Part shown: in pieces, positions 15,858 to 24,430 of the stretch | How the letters are laid out: the number at the start of each line of letters is the position of its first letter | Position numbering within the stretch: position 1 is the stretch's first letter | NCBI GenBank assembly: GCA_017407905.1 | Contig: JAFQVS010000101.1 | Location: 46,830-110,829, forward strand | DNA from: Bacteroidaceae bacterium | GTDB taxonomy: Bacteria > Bacteroidota > Bacteroidia > Bacteroidales > Bacteroidaceae | DNA: 64,000 bases | Reading direction: 5' to 3' | Position numbers and translations under genes: made by a program | The notes under the pieces: model-generated | What the model saw: only the letters and a program-made list of their open reading frames with translations | Told to the model about the DNA's origin: nothing | The model's database searches: none

Positions 15858-18161
15858 ATGAATAGATTTTTACTTTTTTTAACACTGGTAATGATTACAT
15901 TATCGGGAATGCAGGCAGGCTCCCTCGGCGGAATTAAGGAGGGAAATATGATTTCGGGACACGTCATCGAGGATGGCACCGAGGAGAATATCCCCTTTGC
16001 AAGCATCATTATTCTGGAGACAGGCGAGGGAACAAGCAGCAACGAGCAGGGACAATTCGAGTTTCGCAAGCTGCGCTCGGGAAAATACACGCTGCGCGTC
16101 TCGGCGATGGGATACACCACAATGACAAAAGAGGTTACCGTCAGCAAGGAGTTTACCGCCGTTGTGCACTTTAAATTAAAGCAAGAATCACTTATAATAA
16201 ACGAGGTGGTTGTATCGGCCAACCGCAACGAGGTGCGCCGTCAGGATGCTCCCGTCGTTGTTAACGTCATTAACCCGATACTCTTCGAGCAGGTCAACTC
16301 GACCGACCTTGCCAAGAGCCTCAACTACGTGCCGGGACTGCGCGTCGAGAATAATTGTCAGAATTGCGGATTCCCGCAGGTGCGCATCAACGGCCTCGAA
16401 GGCCCCTATTCGCAGGTGCTCATCAACAGCCGCCCCATTGTGAGTGCCCTGAGCGGCGTCTATGGCCTTGAGCAGATTCCCGTTAATATGATTGAGCGCG
16501 TCGAGGTGGTGCGCGGAGGTGGCTCGGCCCTCTTCGGTGCAAATGCCGTGGGCGGCACCATCAATATCATTACAAAAGACCCCGTGAACAACTCGTTCCA
16601 AATATCGAGCAATTTCAACAACTACGGCGGAAAAAGCTGGGAGCAGTATATGGGCGCCAACGCCTCGCTTGTGGCTAAAGATAACTCATACGGCATTGCC
16701 GTCTATGAGAGCTATCGCAACCGCAACCCCTACGACCACGACGGCGACGGATTCAGCGAGCTTGGAAAGACCAATATCAACACATTCGGACTGCGCACAT
16801 ACTATCGCCCCACAACGACGAGCCGTCTGAGCCTCGAATATCACACCACAAACGAGACACGTCGCGGTGGCAACAGATTCGACTATCAGCCTCACGAGGC
16901 CGATATTACCGAGCAGACCAAGCACATAATAAACAGCGGAGGAGTGGCCTACGACTATACGTGGAACGAGTTTCGCAACAAGCTCTCGTTCTATGGCTCG
17001 GTGCAGCACACCGACCGCGACAGCTACTACGGCGCGCAGCGCGACCCCAACGCCTACGGAAAGACCGACGACCTTACGTGGGTGGCCGGCGCAACATACA
17101 GTATGAAGATAAACAAGCTGTTGTTTGCCCCATCGAGCTTTGTATCGGGCCTCGAGTATCAAGAGAATCGTCTGCACGACATTATGACCGGTTACAACCG
17201 CAATATGAGGCAGAATGTGCGCATTGCGGGAGCATTCTTGCAGAACGAATGGGAGATGAAGCTCTTCACGCTGCTGGTGGGCGCACGCCTCGACAAGCAC
17301 AACCTTATCGACGACCCCATAGTGAGCCCCCGCGTGAACCTCCTCTTCAAGCCAAGCGACAAGCTGCAAGCGCGCCTCACCTACTCGACAGGCTTCCGCG
17401 CGCCGCAGGCCTACGACGAGGACTTGCACGTAACGGCCGTCGGCGGCGAGGGAGTGCAGATAACCCTTGCCGACAACCTCGAAGAGGAGCGCTCGAACAG
17501 CTTCAGCGGTTCAATAGATTGGACGACACAATTGGGCCATTGGCAGAGTAATATCCTGCTCGAAGGATTCTACACAGGGCTCGACAATGTATTTGTGCTC
17601 GAAGACATTGGCCCCAACAGCGAGGGCTTTATGATGAAAGAGCGTCGCAACGGTAGCGGAGCGCGCGTCTATGGCGTGAACCTCGAAACAAAATTCGCAC
17701 ACGGCAAAGACCTCTCGTTGCAGATGGGAGTAACGGCACAGCAGAGCCGCTACAAGCAACCCGAGGCGTGGAGCGAGGTTGACGGCACCCCCCTCACCAC
17801 ACGCCGTATGCCCCGCACCCCCGATTTTTACGGATATTTCACACTCTCGTCGCAGCCGCTGAAGAATTTCAACATTGCACTCTCGGGCACATACACCGGC
17901 GAGATGATTGTGCCCCACTATGCCGGATACATCGAGAACGACCGTATGGAAGAGACCCCCGACTTTTTCGACCTCGGACTAAAGCTCGACTACACATTTA
18001 TTCTGCGCGACCACATTAACCTGCAACTTAATGCCGGTGTACAGAATATATTCGACAGCTTCCAAAAAGACCTCGACAAGGGCGAGTTTCGCGACTCGGG
18101 CTATTTCTACGGCCCCACGGCACCGCGAACATTCTTTATAGGATTTAAAATAATGAATTAA
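15858..18161 (+). CDS. TonB-dependent outer-membrane receptor
   Basis: 767 residues. Signal peptide to about residue 20; CarboxypepD_reg-like beta-sandwich at about 31-108 (ISGHVIEDG..GKYTLRVSAMGY); plug at about 115-240 with the usual VEVVRGGGSALFGANAVGGTINI elements; then a 22-strand barrel ending in an aromatic-flanked C-terminus (RTFFIGFKIMN). No SusD partner follows, so it is not a SusC-type glycan importer; it looks like a siderophore/haem/vitamin/metal-type receptor. The plug contains a Cys pair (Cys167, Cys170, NCQNCGF) characteristic of one Bacteroidota subgroup. The 285-base upstream region shows no cobalamin riboswitch element and no clear Fur box that I can see. Flanked on both sides by DUF2059-like paralogues. 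Confidence 0.92.
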   Translation: MNRFLLFLTLVMITLSGMQAGSLGGIKEGNMISGHVIEDGTEENIPFASIIILETGEGTSSNEQGQFEFRKLRSGKYTLRVSAMGYTTMTKEVTVSKEFTAVVHFKLKQESLIINEVVVSANRNEVRRQDAPVVVNVINPILFEQVNSTDLAKSLNYVPGLRVENNCQNCGFPQVRINGLEGPYSQVLINSRPIVSALSGVYGLEQIPVNMIERVEVVRGGGSALFGANAVGGTINIITKDPVNNSFQISSNFNNYGGKSWEQYMGANASLVAKDNSYGIAVYESYRNRNPYDHDGDGFSELGKTNINTFGLRTYYRPTTTSRLSLEYHTTNETRRGGNRFDYQPHEADITEQTKHIINSGGVAYDYTWNEFRNKLSFYGSVQHTDRDSYYGAQRDPNAYGKTDDLTWVAGATYSMKINKLLFAPSSFVSGLEYQENRLHDIMTGYNRNMRQNVRIAGAFLQNEWEMKLFTLLVGARLDKHNLIDDPIVSPRVNLLFKPSDKLQARLTYSTGFRAPQAYDEDLHVTAVGGEGVQITLADNLEEERSNSFSGSIDWTTQLGHWQSNILLEGFYTGLDNVFVLEDIGPNSEGFMMKERRNGSGARVYGVNLETKFAHGKDLSLQMGVTAQQSRYKQPEAWSEVDGTPLTTRRMPRTPDFYGYFTLSSQPLKNFNIALSGTYTGEMIVPHYAGYIENDRMEETPDFFDLGLKLDYTFILRDHINLQLNAGVQNIFDSFQKDLDKGEFRDSGYFYGPTAPRTFFIGFKIMN

Positions 18162-18179
18162 AAATATCCAGACATCTGT

Positions 18180-18204
18180 CGGGGCGAGATTTTTTCTCGC
18201 CCCG
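18180..18204 (+). terminator. Terminator of the TonB-dependent receptor gene
   Basis: 10-bp GC-rich stem CGGGGCGAGA / TCTCGCCCCG with a TTTTT loop, 18 bases after the stop, followed by CTTATT. Confidence 0.75.
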
Positions 18205-18211
18205 CTTATTA

Positions 18212-18239
18212 TACCCTTATTTTGCTACCCTTATTTTGC
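18212..18239 (+). repeat. Tandem duplication of a 14-mer
   Basis: TACCCTTATTTTGC occurs twice head-to-tail (18212-18225 and 18226-18239) in the intergenic space between the receptor terminator and the next gene. Confidence 0.8.
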
Positions 18240-18397
18240 ACATTAAAAAATCACTTTTTCGCAAGAAAAAACGCTTCTTTTCAAAAAAGAACATATCTTT
18301 ACAAAGTCATACAAACAAACGAGCTATGGATTTTCATAGCAATCGGCAGTATATGCCGGCTTGAAAAGCAAAATTACCAACAAAAAATATTAAAACT

Positions 18398-19244
18398 ATG
18401 AAAAAGATCTTATCATTTGCGCTTCTGCTGTGTACATTTTCGACAGCATTGGTAGCACAGGACAAGGAATTTCGTCAGGAGTTAAGCAATTTCATCAATT
18501 TAGGCTGGGCAACAACTGCGAACAACAATTTCAACGCCGAGACTTTCACGGCCATATTTATGTTACAGCTCAACGAAATGCCCAACTGCCCCTACACAAC
18601 AGAAGCTCAAAAGGCCGAGGCTGCGGCAAGATTGGCCGAGCAGTACTACGATGAGCGTGGCAAGAGTGATTTTATAGATGTTGCTATGCCCTTTTACCAA
18701 AAGCATCTGACAACTGACGAGCTAAAGAAACTAAACAAACAGTTAAAAACCGACACAAAGCTCTTTAACACAGGAAACAAACTCGCCGACAAAAGTGTTA
18801 TGGAGCAGATGGTAATGACACTTATGGCACAAATGATGGGCTCGCTACAAAAAATCGCAACAGGCGAGACACCCGACCCCATCATAACCCCGCAAGAGAA
18901 ACAAGACGCACTCTACATTGCCGTTGTCGAGTATTGCAACGCAAGCGGAATATCTAAACGCCCTCGCAAGCAATCTTGCAGGTATGGGACAGGACGAAGA
19001 GCAGAAGAAGATGATGCAAGCCTTTATGGAATTTCTATCTACCGAGCTGCCCTCGGCCTACTATAAGGGCTGTAAAGACCGAATCACCGTCGATGAGGTA
19101 AATTATATTACCGATTTTTATAAATCGCCAATGGGACAAAAGTTGGTAGCTTGCAGCACCGAGATTTTAAAAGACCCTATGACACTTGCCAACAGCTTGA
19201 TGACAAAGACAAAAGAGTGGCTCGACAAGCAAGAACTTAAATAA
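18398..19244 (+). pseudogene. DUF2059-like secreted protein, frameshifted
   Basis: A signal peptide (ALVAQ/DKEF, cleavage after about residue 20, no lipobox) starts a reading frame that runs to 19066 but loses homology after about 18940. The adjacent frame continues from there to 19244 with the expected C-terminus (EYLNALASNLAG.., DFYKSPMGQKLV, the DUF2059 motif). Removing one A at 18943-18944 (GCAAGCG to GCAGCG) would join them into a 281-residue protein, close to the 287 residues of the intact paralogue at 14709-15572. This is either a true frameshift mutation, a phase-variable state (the run is only AA, so unlikely) or a sequence error. A possible TATCTTTA -7 box lies at 18294-18301. Confidence 0.75.
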
Positions 19245-19267
19245 AAAATGCACATTACATATTATAT

Positions 19268-19316
19268 ATAATTCCCGACCGAAAAGATTATCTCGGTTGG
19301 GAATTATAATATTTTT
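19268..19316 (+). terminator. Terminator after the frameshifted gene
   Basis: 15-bp stem (ATAATTCCCGACCGA / TCGGTTGGGAATTAT, one G-U pair) spanning 19268-19307 and followed by AATATTTTTTC. Confidence 0.8.
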
Positions 19317-19543
19317 TCGGGCCTTATGCAGCCACGGTTTTTTACACTCTTCTGCCCTTTTCACAATACCACAATAAGGGCAACGATGAGAGAAACTTTT
19401 TTCCTTATTCTGCAACAGAATATCTGTTTATGAATAAGAAATGTTAACGCTGCCAAATAATTAGCAAAAAGCATTATCACGACTTTTTCCTTAATTTATA
19501 TAATAATGAGAGGGCTTATTCTTCTATTTTTTTCAGAAAAAAA

Positions 19544-19558
19544 ATGCGAAATTCGCAT
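19544..19558. promoter_or_regulatory. Palindrome upstream of porP, possible operator
   Basis: ATGCGAA-A-TTCGCAT, 53 bases before the porP start codon, flanked by the GGGCTTAT/ATAAGCCC inverted repeat. Regulatory role is inferred from position only. Confidence 0.35.
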
Positions 19559-19610
19559 AATTTTTAGTCTCGATAGATAATATAAGCCCCTATTTTGCGT
19601 TACTTAAGGG

Positions 19611-20555
19611 ATGAAAAAGATTCTGTACATAACTGTGGCACTGTGTGTGTGCGCCATTCTAAAGGTGCACGCGCAGTACGACGTACACTTTACCCACTAT
19701 TGGAAGATGCAGAATTTTTATAATCCGGCAGGCGCGGGAGCAAGCGGCAAGCTGCACGCCTTTGCCGCATACAGCAACCAGCTGTCGGGATTCGAGGGTA
19801 ACCCAAAGAGTATGCTCATAAACGGCGACCTTCCACTGTCGATGTTCAAGGGCGACCACTCGCTGGGCCTCGGCGTGCTGAACGACGAGATTGGAATGTT
19901 TACCAACCAGCATCTGTTCATAAACTATGCCTACGGGCTGAAACTATTCGGCGGACGATTGGCGGTGGGCGCGCAGCTGGGCCTGCTGAATGCAAAAATA
20001 GACCCAAAAGAGCTTAATTTGGGCGAGAACAGCGACGACCCGGCCTTTCCATCGAGCGCCGTCGATGGAAACAAATTCGATTTTGGCGCAGGAGTGCTGT
20101 TCGAGCATAAATATTTTTATGTGGGAGCATCGGCGCTGCACATCAACGCTCCACTGATAGAAATGGGCGAAAAGAACCAATTTCAGGTTGACCCCTATTT
20201 TAATTTTACCGCCGGAGGCAATATACCGCTAAAAAATCCGTTATTATCAATACAGCCCTCGATGCAACTAATGACCGACTTTGTATCGTGGCGCGCCGAC
20301 ATTACCGCACGAGGCGCATACAACTACAACGAGAAACTGCTCTTCGGCGGTGCCACATACAGCCCGGGAACGTCGGTAACACTGTTTGCGGGAATAGAAT
20401 TTTTGAACATTACAATAAGCTACGGCTACGAATTGTTCACCTCGGGGCTCGGAGCCGAAAATGGCAGCCACGATATTTATTTGGGCTACGACATTGAGCT
20501 CGACATATTTAAAAAAGGGAAAAACAAACATAACAGTATAAGAATATTGCAATGA
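19611..20555 (+). CDS. porP: Type IX secretion outer-membrane protein PorP/SprF family
   Basis: 314 residues. Signal peptide ends at KVHAQ/YD; mature sequence begins with the family hallmark YDVHFTHYWKMQNFYNPAGAG, here seen as FTHYWK and FYNPA, and continues as a small outer-membrane beta-barrel. PorP-type proteins link the T9SS ring or shell proteins and, with PorE/PG1058-like partners, connect secretion to peptidoglycan. First gene of porP-porK-porL-porM-porN; the stop codon overlaps the porK start in an ATGA. The palindromes upstream suggest regulation of the operon here. Confidence 0.93.
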   Translation: MKKILYITVALCVCAILKVHAQYDVHFTHYWKMQNFYNPAGAGASGKLHAFAAYSNQLSGFEGNPKSMLINGDLPLSMFKGDHSLGLGVLNDEIGMFTNQHLFINYAYGLKLFGGRLAVGAQLGLLNAKIDPKELNLGENSDDPAFPSSAVDGNKFDFGAGVLFEHKYFYVGASALHINAPLIEMGEKNQFQVDPYFNFTAGGNIPLKNPLLSIQPSMQLMTDFVSWRADITARGAYNYNEKLLFGGATYSPGTSVTLFAGIEFLNITISYGYELFTSGLGAENGSHDIYLGYDIELDIFKKGKNKHNSIRILQ

Positions 20556-21976
20556 TGAAGAGAATAGTAAGCCAGCCTGTTCTTTTGACGGTGCTTCTGC
20601 TTGCATCGTGTATGGGAGCAAAGAGAAACACATCAATGGGCGGCGAAGTTACAGGAATCAGCGGAACGGCCATCAACGAACCCACCCCTTACGGAATGGT
20701 ACTCGTCGAGCGAGGCTCGATAAAGATAGGTAACGAAGAGGCCGACTCTTTGTGGGGTATCACAACACCCGTAAAAGATATTTCGGTAGATGCTTTTTGG
20801 ATGGACGAGACCGAGGTGTCAAACGCCAAATATCGTCAGTTTGTATATTGGGTGCGCGACTCCATTATCCGCGAGCGTCTGGCCGACCCTGCATACGGTG
20901 GCGACGAGACATTCAAGATAACAGAGGACGAGTATGGCGAGCCCATCACCCCTTACCTCAATTGGAGCAAGCCCATCCCGTGGAAAAAACCCACCGAGGA
21001 CGAGCAGCGCGCCATCGAGAGCGTCTTTATCACAAACCCCATCACGGGCGAGAAGATGCTCGACGCCTCGCAGATGAACTACCGCTACGAGATTTACGAC
21101 TACACGCAGGCCGCACTGCGCAAGAATCGTCTTAATCCCGCCGAGCGCAACCGCAACACCGACATTCCCACCAACTACGACGAGGTTGTAACAATATCAA
21201 AAGACACAGCCTACATCGACGACGAGGGGCGCATCGTAAACGAGACAATCACCCGCCCCCTGTCGAGCGTATATGATTTTCTGAACACATACATAATAAA
21301 CGTCTATCCCGACACAACCTGTTGGGTGAACGATTTTCCCAACGCCAACAACGAGGTCTATCTGAACCTCTATTTCAGCCACCCCAACTACAGCGAATAT
21401 CCCGTAGTGGGAGTAAGCTGGGAGCAGGCCAACGCCTACTGCGCTTGGCGCACCGACTACCTTCTGCGAGGGATGCGCGGACAGGCAAAATACATTCAGC
21501 GCTACCGTCTGCCCTCGGAGGCCGAGTGGGAGTATGCCGCACGCGGCAAAGAGGGCGGGAAATTCCCGTGGGAGAGTGGCGACACAAAGAGCGACAAAGG
21601 GTGCTACTATGCCAACTACAAGCCCGGCGAGGGTAACTACACACGCGACGGCAACCTTATCACATCGAAATGCGGAATATACTCGGCCAACAGCAACGGC
21701 CTCTTTGATATGGCGGGCAACGTAGCCGAGTGGACATCCACCGTATATACCGAGGCGGGAGTGCTTCAGATGAGCGATATTAACCCCGACCTTCAGTATC
21801 GCGCCGCAAAAGAAGACCCCTACAATCTGAAGAAAAAGACCATACGCGGAGGCTCGTGGAAAGACCCCGTACGATTCATTCAGGGAGCCACACGCGCCTA
21901 CGAATATCAGAACGAGTCGCGCTCCTATATTGGCTTCCGCTGTGTACGCAGCTACAGTGGCACATCGAGACGATAA
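20552..21976 (+). CDS. porK: T9SS ring lipoprotein PorK/GldK
   Basis: 474 residues. Lipoprotein signal with LLASCMG (Cys20). The rest is a formylglycine-generating-enzyme-like (SUMF1) fold: MVLVERGSIKIG, SVDAFWMDETEVSNAKYRQF, PVVGVSWEQANAYCAW, RLPSEAEWEYAARG, NGLFDMAGNVAEWTS and IRGGSWKDP are all recognisable in order. In PorK this fold is structural: PorK and PorN form the large periplasmic ring under the outer membrane. The start is ATGATG; the first ATG overlaps the porP stop. Confidence 0.95.
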   Translation: MMKRIVSQPVLLTVLLLASCMGAKRNTSMGGEVTGISGTAINEPTPYGMVLVERGSIKIGNEEADSLWGITTPVKDISVDAFWMDETEVSNAKYRQFVYWVRDSIIRERLADPAYGGDETFKITEDEYGEPITPYLNWSKPIPWKKPTEDEQRAIESVFITNPITGEKMLDASQMNYRYEIYDYTQAALRKNRLNPAERNRNTDIPTNYDEVVTISKDTAYIDDEGRIVNETITRPLSSVYDFLNTYIINVYPDTTCWVNDFPNANNEVYLNLYFSHPNYSEYPVVGVSWEQANAYCAWRTDYLLRGMRGQAKYIQRYRLPSEAEWEYAARGKEGGKFPWESGDTKSDKGCYYANYKPGEGNYTRDGNLITSKCGIYSANSNGLFDMAGNVAEWTSTVYTEAGVLQMSDINPDLQYRAAKEDPYNLKKKTIRGGSWKDPVRFIQGATRAYEYQNESRSYIGFRCVRSYSGTSRR

Positions 21977-22022
21977 TAATCCCAACCAACAAGAAAAATC
22001 ACACACAAACAACCATTGCATT

Positions 22023-22796
22023 ATGAGCAAGAAAAGAAATATCATCAGCAGCATACAGACCTTTATGGACTCGCCCAAAGGCCGCACCTATCTTAACTAC
22101 GTATATAGCTGGGGTGCAGCAGTCGTAATCTTGGGAACACTCTTTAAGCTGACACACCTTCCGGGCGCCAACCTTATGCTTTTCATTGGAATGGGCGCCG
22201 AGGTTGTAGTGTTCTTCTTCTCGGCCTTTGAGCGTCCCTACGACCTTGCCGAGGACGACCGCAAAGAGGAGCGCGCCGAACGTCGTGCCGAGCGCGAGGC
22301 TGCCGGGGCAGCACCCATCATCATCGGAGGCGGTGGCGGAGGCGCAGTCGGCGGTGGCGGCAGCATAGTCGCCGGCGAGAGCACGCAGGCGGCAGCCGCA
22401 GGCTCGGGAGTATCGGGCACCATAATCATCGGAGGCGGCAGCGGCAGTGGGACAGGCACCACACAGACAGCCGACCCCGAGCTAATAAACAATATGGACG
22501 AGGCCACAAAAGAGTATGTCGAGAAGATTAAGACACTCAACGAGGCCATCCGACGCATCTCGGAGCAGGCCGACAGTCTGGGACGCAATATGCAGGAGAT
22601 GGACAATCTTGCACGCAATATCACAGGCATAAACACTCTGTACGAGGTACAGTTGCGCAGCGCAGGCAAGCAGGTAGATAACATTGATATGGTGAACGAA
22701 GAGACCAAAAAGATGGCTCAACAAATCAAGGAGCTTAATATTATGTACGCCCGTATGCTTGAAGCAATGACCTGCAATATGAACAGACAACAGTAA
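22023..22796 (+). CDS. porL: T9SS inner-membrane motor protein PorL/GldL
   Basis: 257 residues from ATG 22023; an open frame extends upstream into porK but has no coding sense. Two membrane helices (about 24-43 and 50-67) contain the motor elements GTLFKLTHLPGA and GAEVVVFFFSAFE, with a buried Glu in helix 2 (AEVVVF), as needed for proton-driven rotation by the PorL-PorM motor. The cytoplasmic part starts with a charged Arg/Glu helix, then a striking Gly/Ser/Ala-rich linker (about 97-150, two IIIGGG blocks), then a coiled coil (about 160-257). 46 bases after porK, 24 before porM. Confidence 0.95.
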   Translation: MSKKRNIISSIQTFMDSPKGRTYLNYVYSWGAAVVILGTLFKLTHLPGANLMLFIGMGAEVVVFFFSAFERPYDLAEDDRKEERAERRAEREAAGAAPIIIGGGGGGAVGGGGSIVAGESTQAAAAGSGVSGTIIIGGGSGSGTGTTQTADPELINNMDEATKEYVEKIKTLNEAIRRISEQADSLGRNMQEMDNLARNITGINTLYEVQLRSAGKQVDNIDMVNEETKKMAQQIKELNIMYARMLEAMTCNMNRQQ

Positions 22797-22820
22797 CGAA
22801 CGACACACAAAGCAGCCGCA

Positions 22821-24398
22821 ATGAAAATCAAGAAGAATAAAGTAACGCCGCGTCAGAAGATGATAAATCTGATGTACGTGCTTCTGATGGCAATGCTCGC
22901 AATGAATGTGTCGTCGGACGTGCTCAACGGCTTTACTCTTGTCGATGAGAGCCTCTCGCGCAGTACCGTCAACGCAACGGCACAGAACGAGGCAATGTAC
23001 GACAATTTCGAGCAGTCGATGGCACAGAACCCCGAGAAGGTGCGCGAGTGGTACACACGCGCCCAAAGCGTGCGCGCAATGTCCGACTCGCTATACAACC
23101 TTGCCGAGACACTGAAAATACGCATCGCCCAAGAGGCCGACGGAGCCGAGGGCAACTACCGAGAGCTACAGAACCGCGAGAATCTCGAAGCATCGACCTA
23201 CGTGATGCTCGCTCCGGGAAGCGGCAAGGGCCGACAGCTATACGACGCAATAACAAGCTACCGCGAGAGCATCCTCGCGATGATAACCGACTCGACACAG
23301 CAGCAGATAATCCGCGACAATTTCAGCACCGAGGTACCCCGCAAGAATATCTCGCTGATGAAAAATTGGCAGGAGTATCACTTCGAGAATATGCCCGCAA
23401 TAGCCGCAATCACCCTCTTGACAAAGCTACAAAATGACGTACGCTACGCCGAGGGCGAGGTGCTGCACACGCTTGCACGCAATATCGACGTTGGCGACGT
23501 GCGCGTAAACCAAATTCGTGCCCTTGTCATTCCAAACTCGCGCAACGTGGTGCGCGGCAGTGAATTTAGCGCACAGATTATATTGGCAGCGGTCGATTCG
23601 ACACAGCGCCCCGAAATTTACATCGACGAGCAGCTGCTCGAAGCCGAGAATGGCAACTACTCGCTTCTGTGCAACAAAACAGGCGACTACACCCTCGACG
23701 GATATATGCTGGTGAACGACGGCTCGGGAGCATCGACACGCTACGATTTTTCGCAAGAATACACCGTGGTCGAGCCCACAGCAACGGTGAGCGCATCGCT
23801 TATGAACGTACTATACGCAGGATTCGACAACCCCGTGAGCATCTCGGTACCCGGAGTACCCGCCAACCGCATTGCGGCAAGCATTGCCGCGGGCAAAGGC
23901 ACAATAAAGAGCGACGGCAAGGGCGGATACATTGTAGTGCCCACACAGATTGGCGAGGAGCTGAAGATTGAGGTAACAGCAACAAACGAAGAGGGACGCC
24001 GCCAGAGTATGGGACAATACGCCTTCCGCGTGCGTCAGCTGCCCGACCCCACCCCGCTCATCGAGTTTAAAGACAAGGACGGCAACACACAGCGCTACCG
24101 CGGCGGAAAGCCCTTCAGCAAACAGACGCTGCTAAACACAAAAGGCATTATAGCGGCCATCGACGACGGGCTGTTGAACATCAGCTTCAAAGTGCTATCG
24201 TTCGACGTACTCTTCTTCGACAATATGGGCAACGCCGTACCCCGAAAATCGGACGGAGCGCAATTCTCGGCCGCACAGAAAGAGATTTTCCGCAGCCTGC
24301 AACGCGGCAAGCGATTCTACATAACCAACGTAAAAGCAATAGGCCCCGACAATGTCGAGCGACAGCTGACAACACCCCTTGAGGTCATAATAAACTGA
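22821..24398 (+). CDS. porM: T9SS motor/periplasmic protein PorM/GldM
   Basis: 525 residues, usual length. One N-terminal membrane helix (about 14-33, MINLMYVLLMAMLAMNV) followed by an uncleaved periplasmic part with a helical D1 domain (about 40-220) and beta-rich D2-D4 domains. These show RALVIPNSRNVVRGSEF, SVPGVPANRI and ending near VERQLTTPLEVIIN, all typical. PorM dimers rotate with PorL and transmit proton-motive energy to the PorK-PorN ring. Spaced 24 bases from porL and 32 from porN. Confidence 0.95.
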   Translation: MKIKKNKVTPRQKMINLMYVLLMAMLAMNVSSDVLNGFTLVDESLSRSTVNATAQNEAMYDNFEQSMAQNPEKVREWYTRAQSVRAMSDSLYNLAETLKIRIAQEADGAEGNYRELQNRENLEASTYVMLAPGSGKGRQLYDAITSYRESILAMITDSTQQQIIRDNFSTEVPRKNISLMKNWQEYHFENMPAIAAITLLTKLQNDVRYAEGEVLHTLARNIDVGDVRVNQIRALVIPNSRNVVRGSEFSAQIILAAVDSTQRPEIYIDEQLLEAENGNYSLLCNKTGDYTLDGYMLVNDGSGASTRYDFSQEYTVVEPTATVSASLMNVLYAGFDNPVSISVPGVPANRIAASIAAGKGTIKSDGKGGYIVVPTQIGEELKIEVTATNEEGRRQSMGQYAFRVRQLPDPTPLIEFKDKDGNTQRYRGGKPFSKQTLLNTKGIIAAIDDGLLNISFKVLSFDVLFFDNMGNAVPRKSDGAQFSAAQKEIFRSLQRGKRFYITNVKAIGPDNVERQLTTPLEVIIN

Positions 24399-24430
24399 TA
24401 AACAAGCGAAAAGCATAACATACAGATACT

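Larger units (their letters stand above)
19245..19610. other. 366-bp intergenic region before the T9SS operon
   Basis: It holds the terminator hairpin of the preceding gene (19268-19316) and, closer to porP, an AT-rich stretch with a 15-base palindrome (19544-19558) nested inside an 8-bp inverted repeat (GGGCTTAT 19512-19519 / ATAAGCCC 19582-19589). No gene seen. The porP promoter must lie here; the best candidate is CCTATTTTGCG near 19590, an imperfect -7 box. Confidence 0.55.

Noticed and set aside
16686-17429. Open frame of 247 codons antisense to the TonB-dependent receptor
   Set aside because: Val/Ala/His-rich translation with no family resemblance, fully inside the receptor gene.
21197-22087. 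Open frame of 296 codons on the minus strand over porK/porL
   Set aside because: Hydrophobic-looking but antisense to the well-conserved SUMF1 fold of PorK; no promoter or neighbour.
22300-22460. Repetitive GGCGG-type DNA, possible tandem repeat or CRISPR-like array
   Set aside because: It encodes the Gly-rich linker of PorL in frame; repeat units are irregular and there are no spacers.
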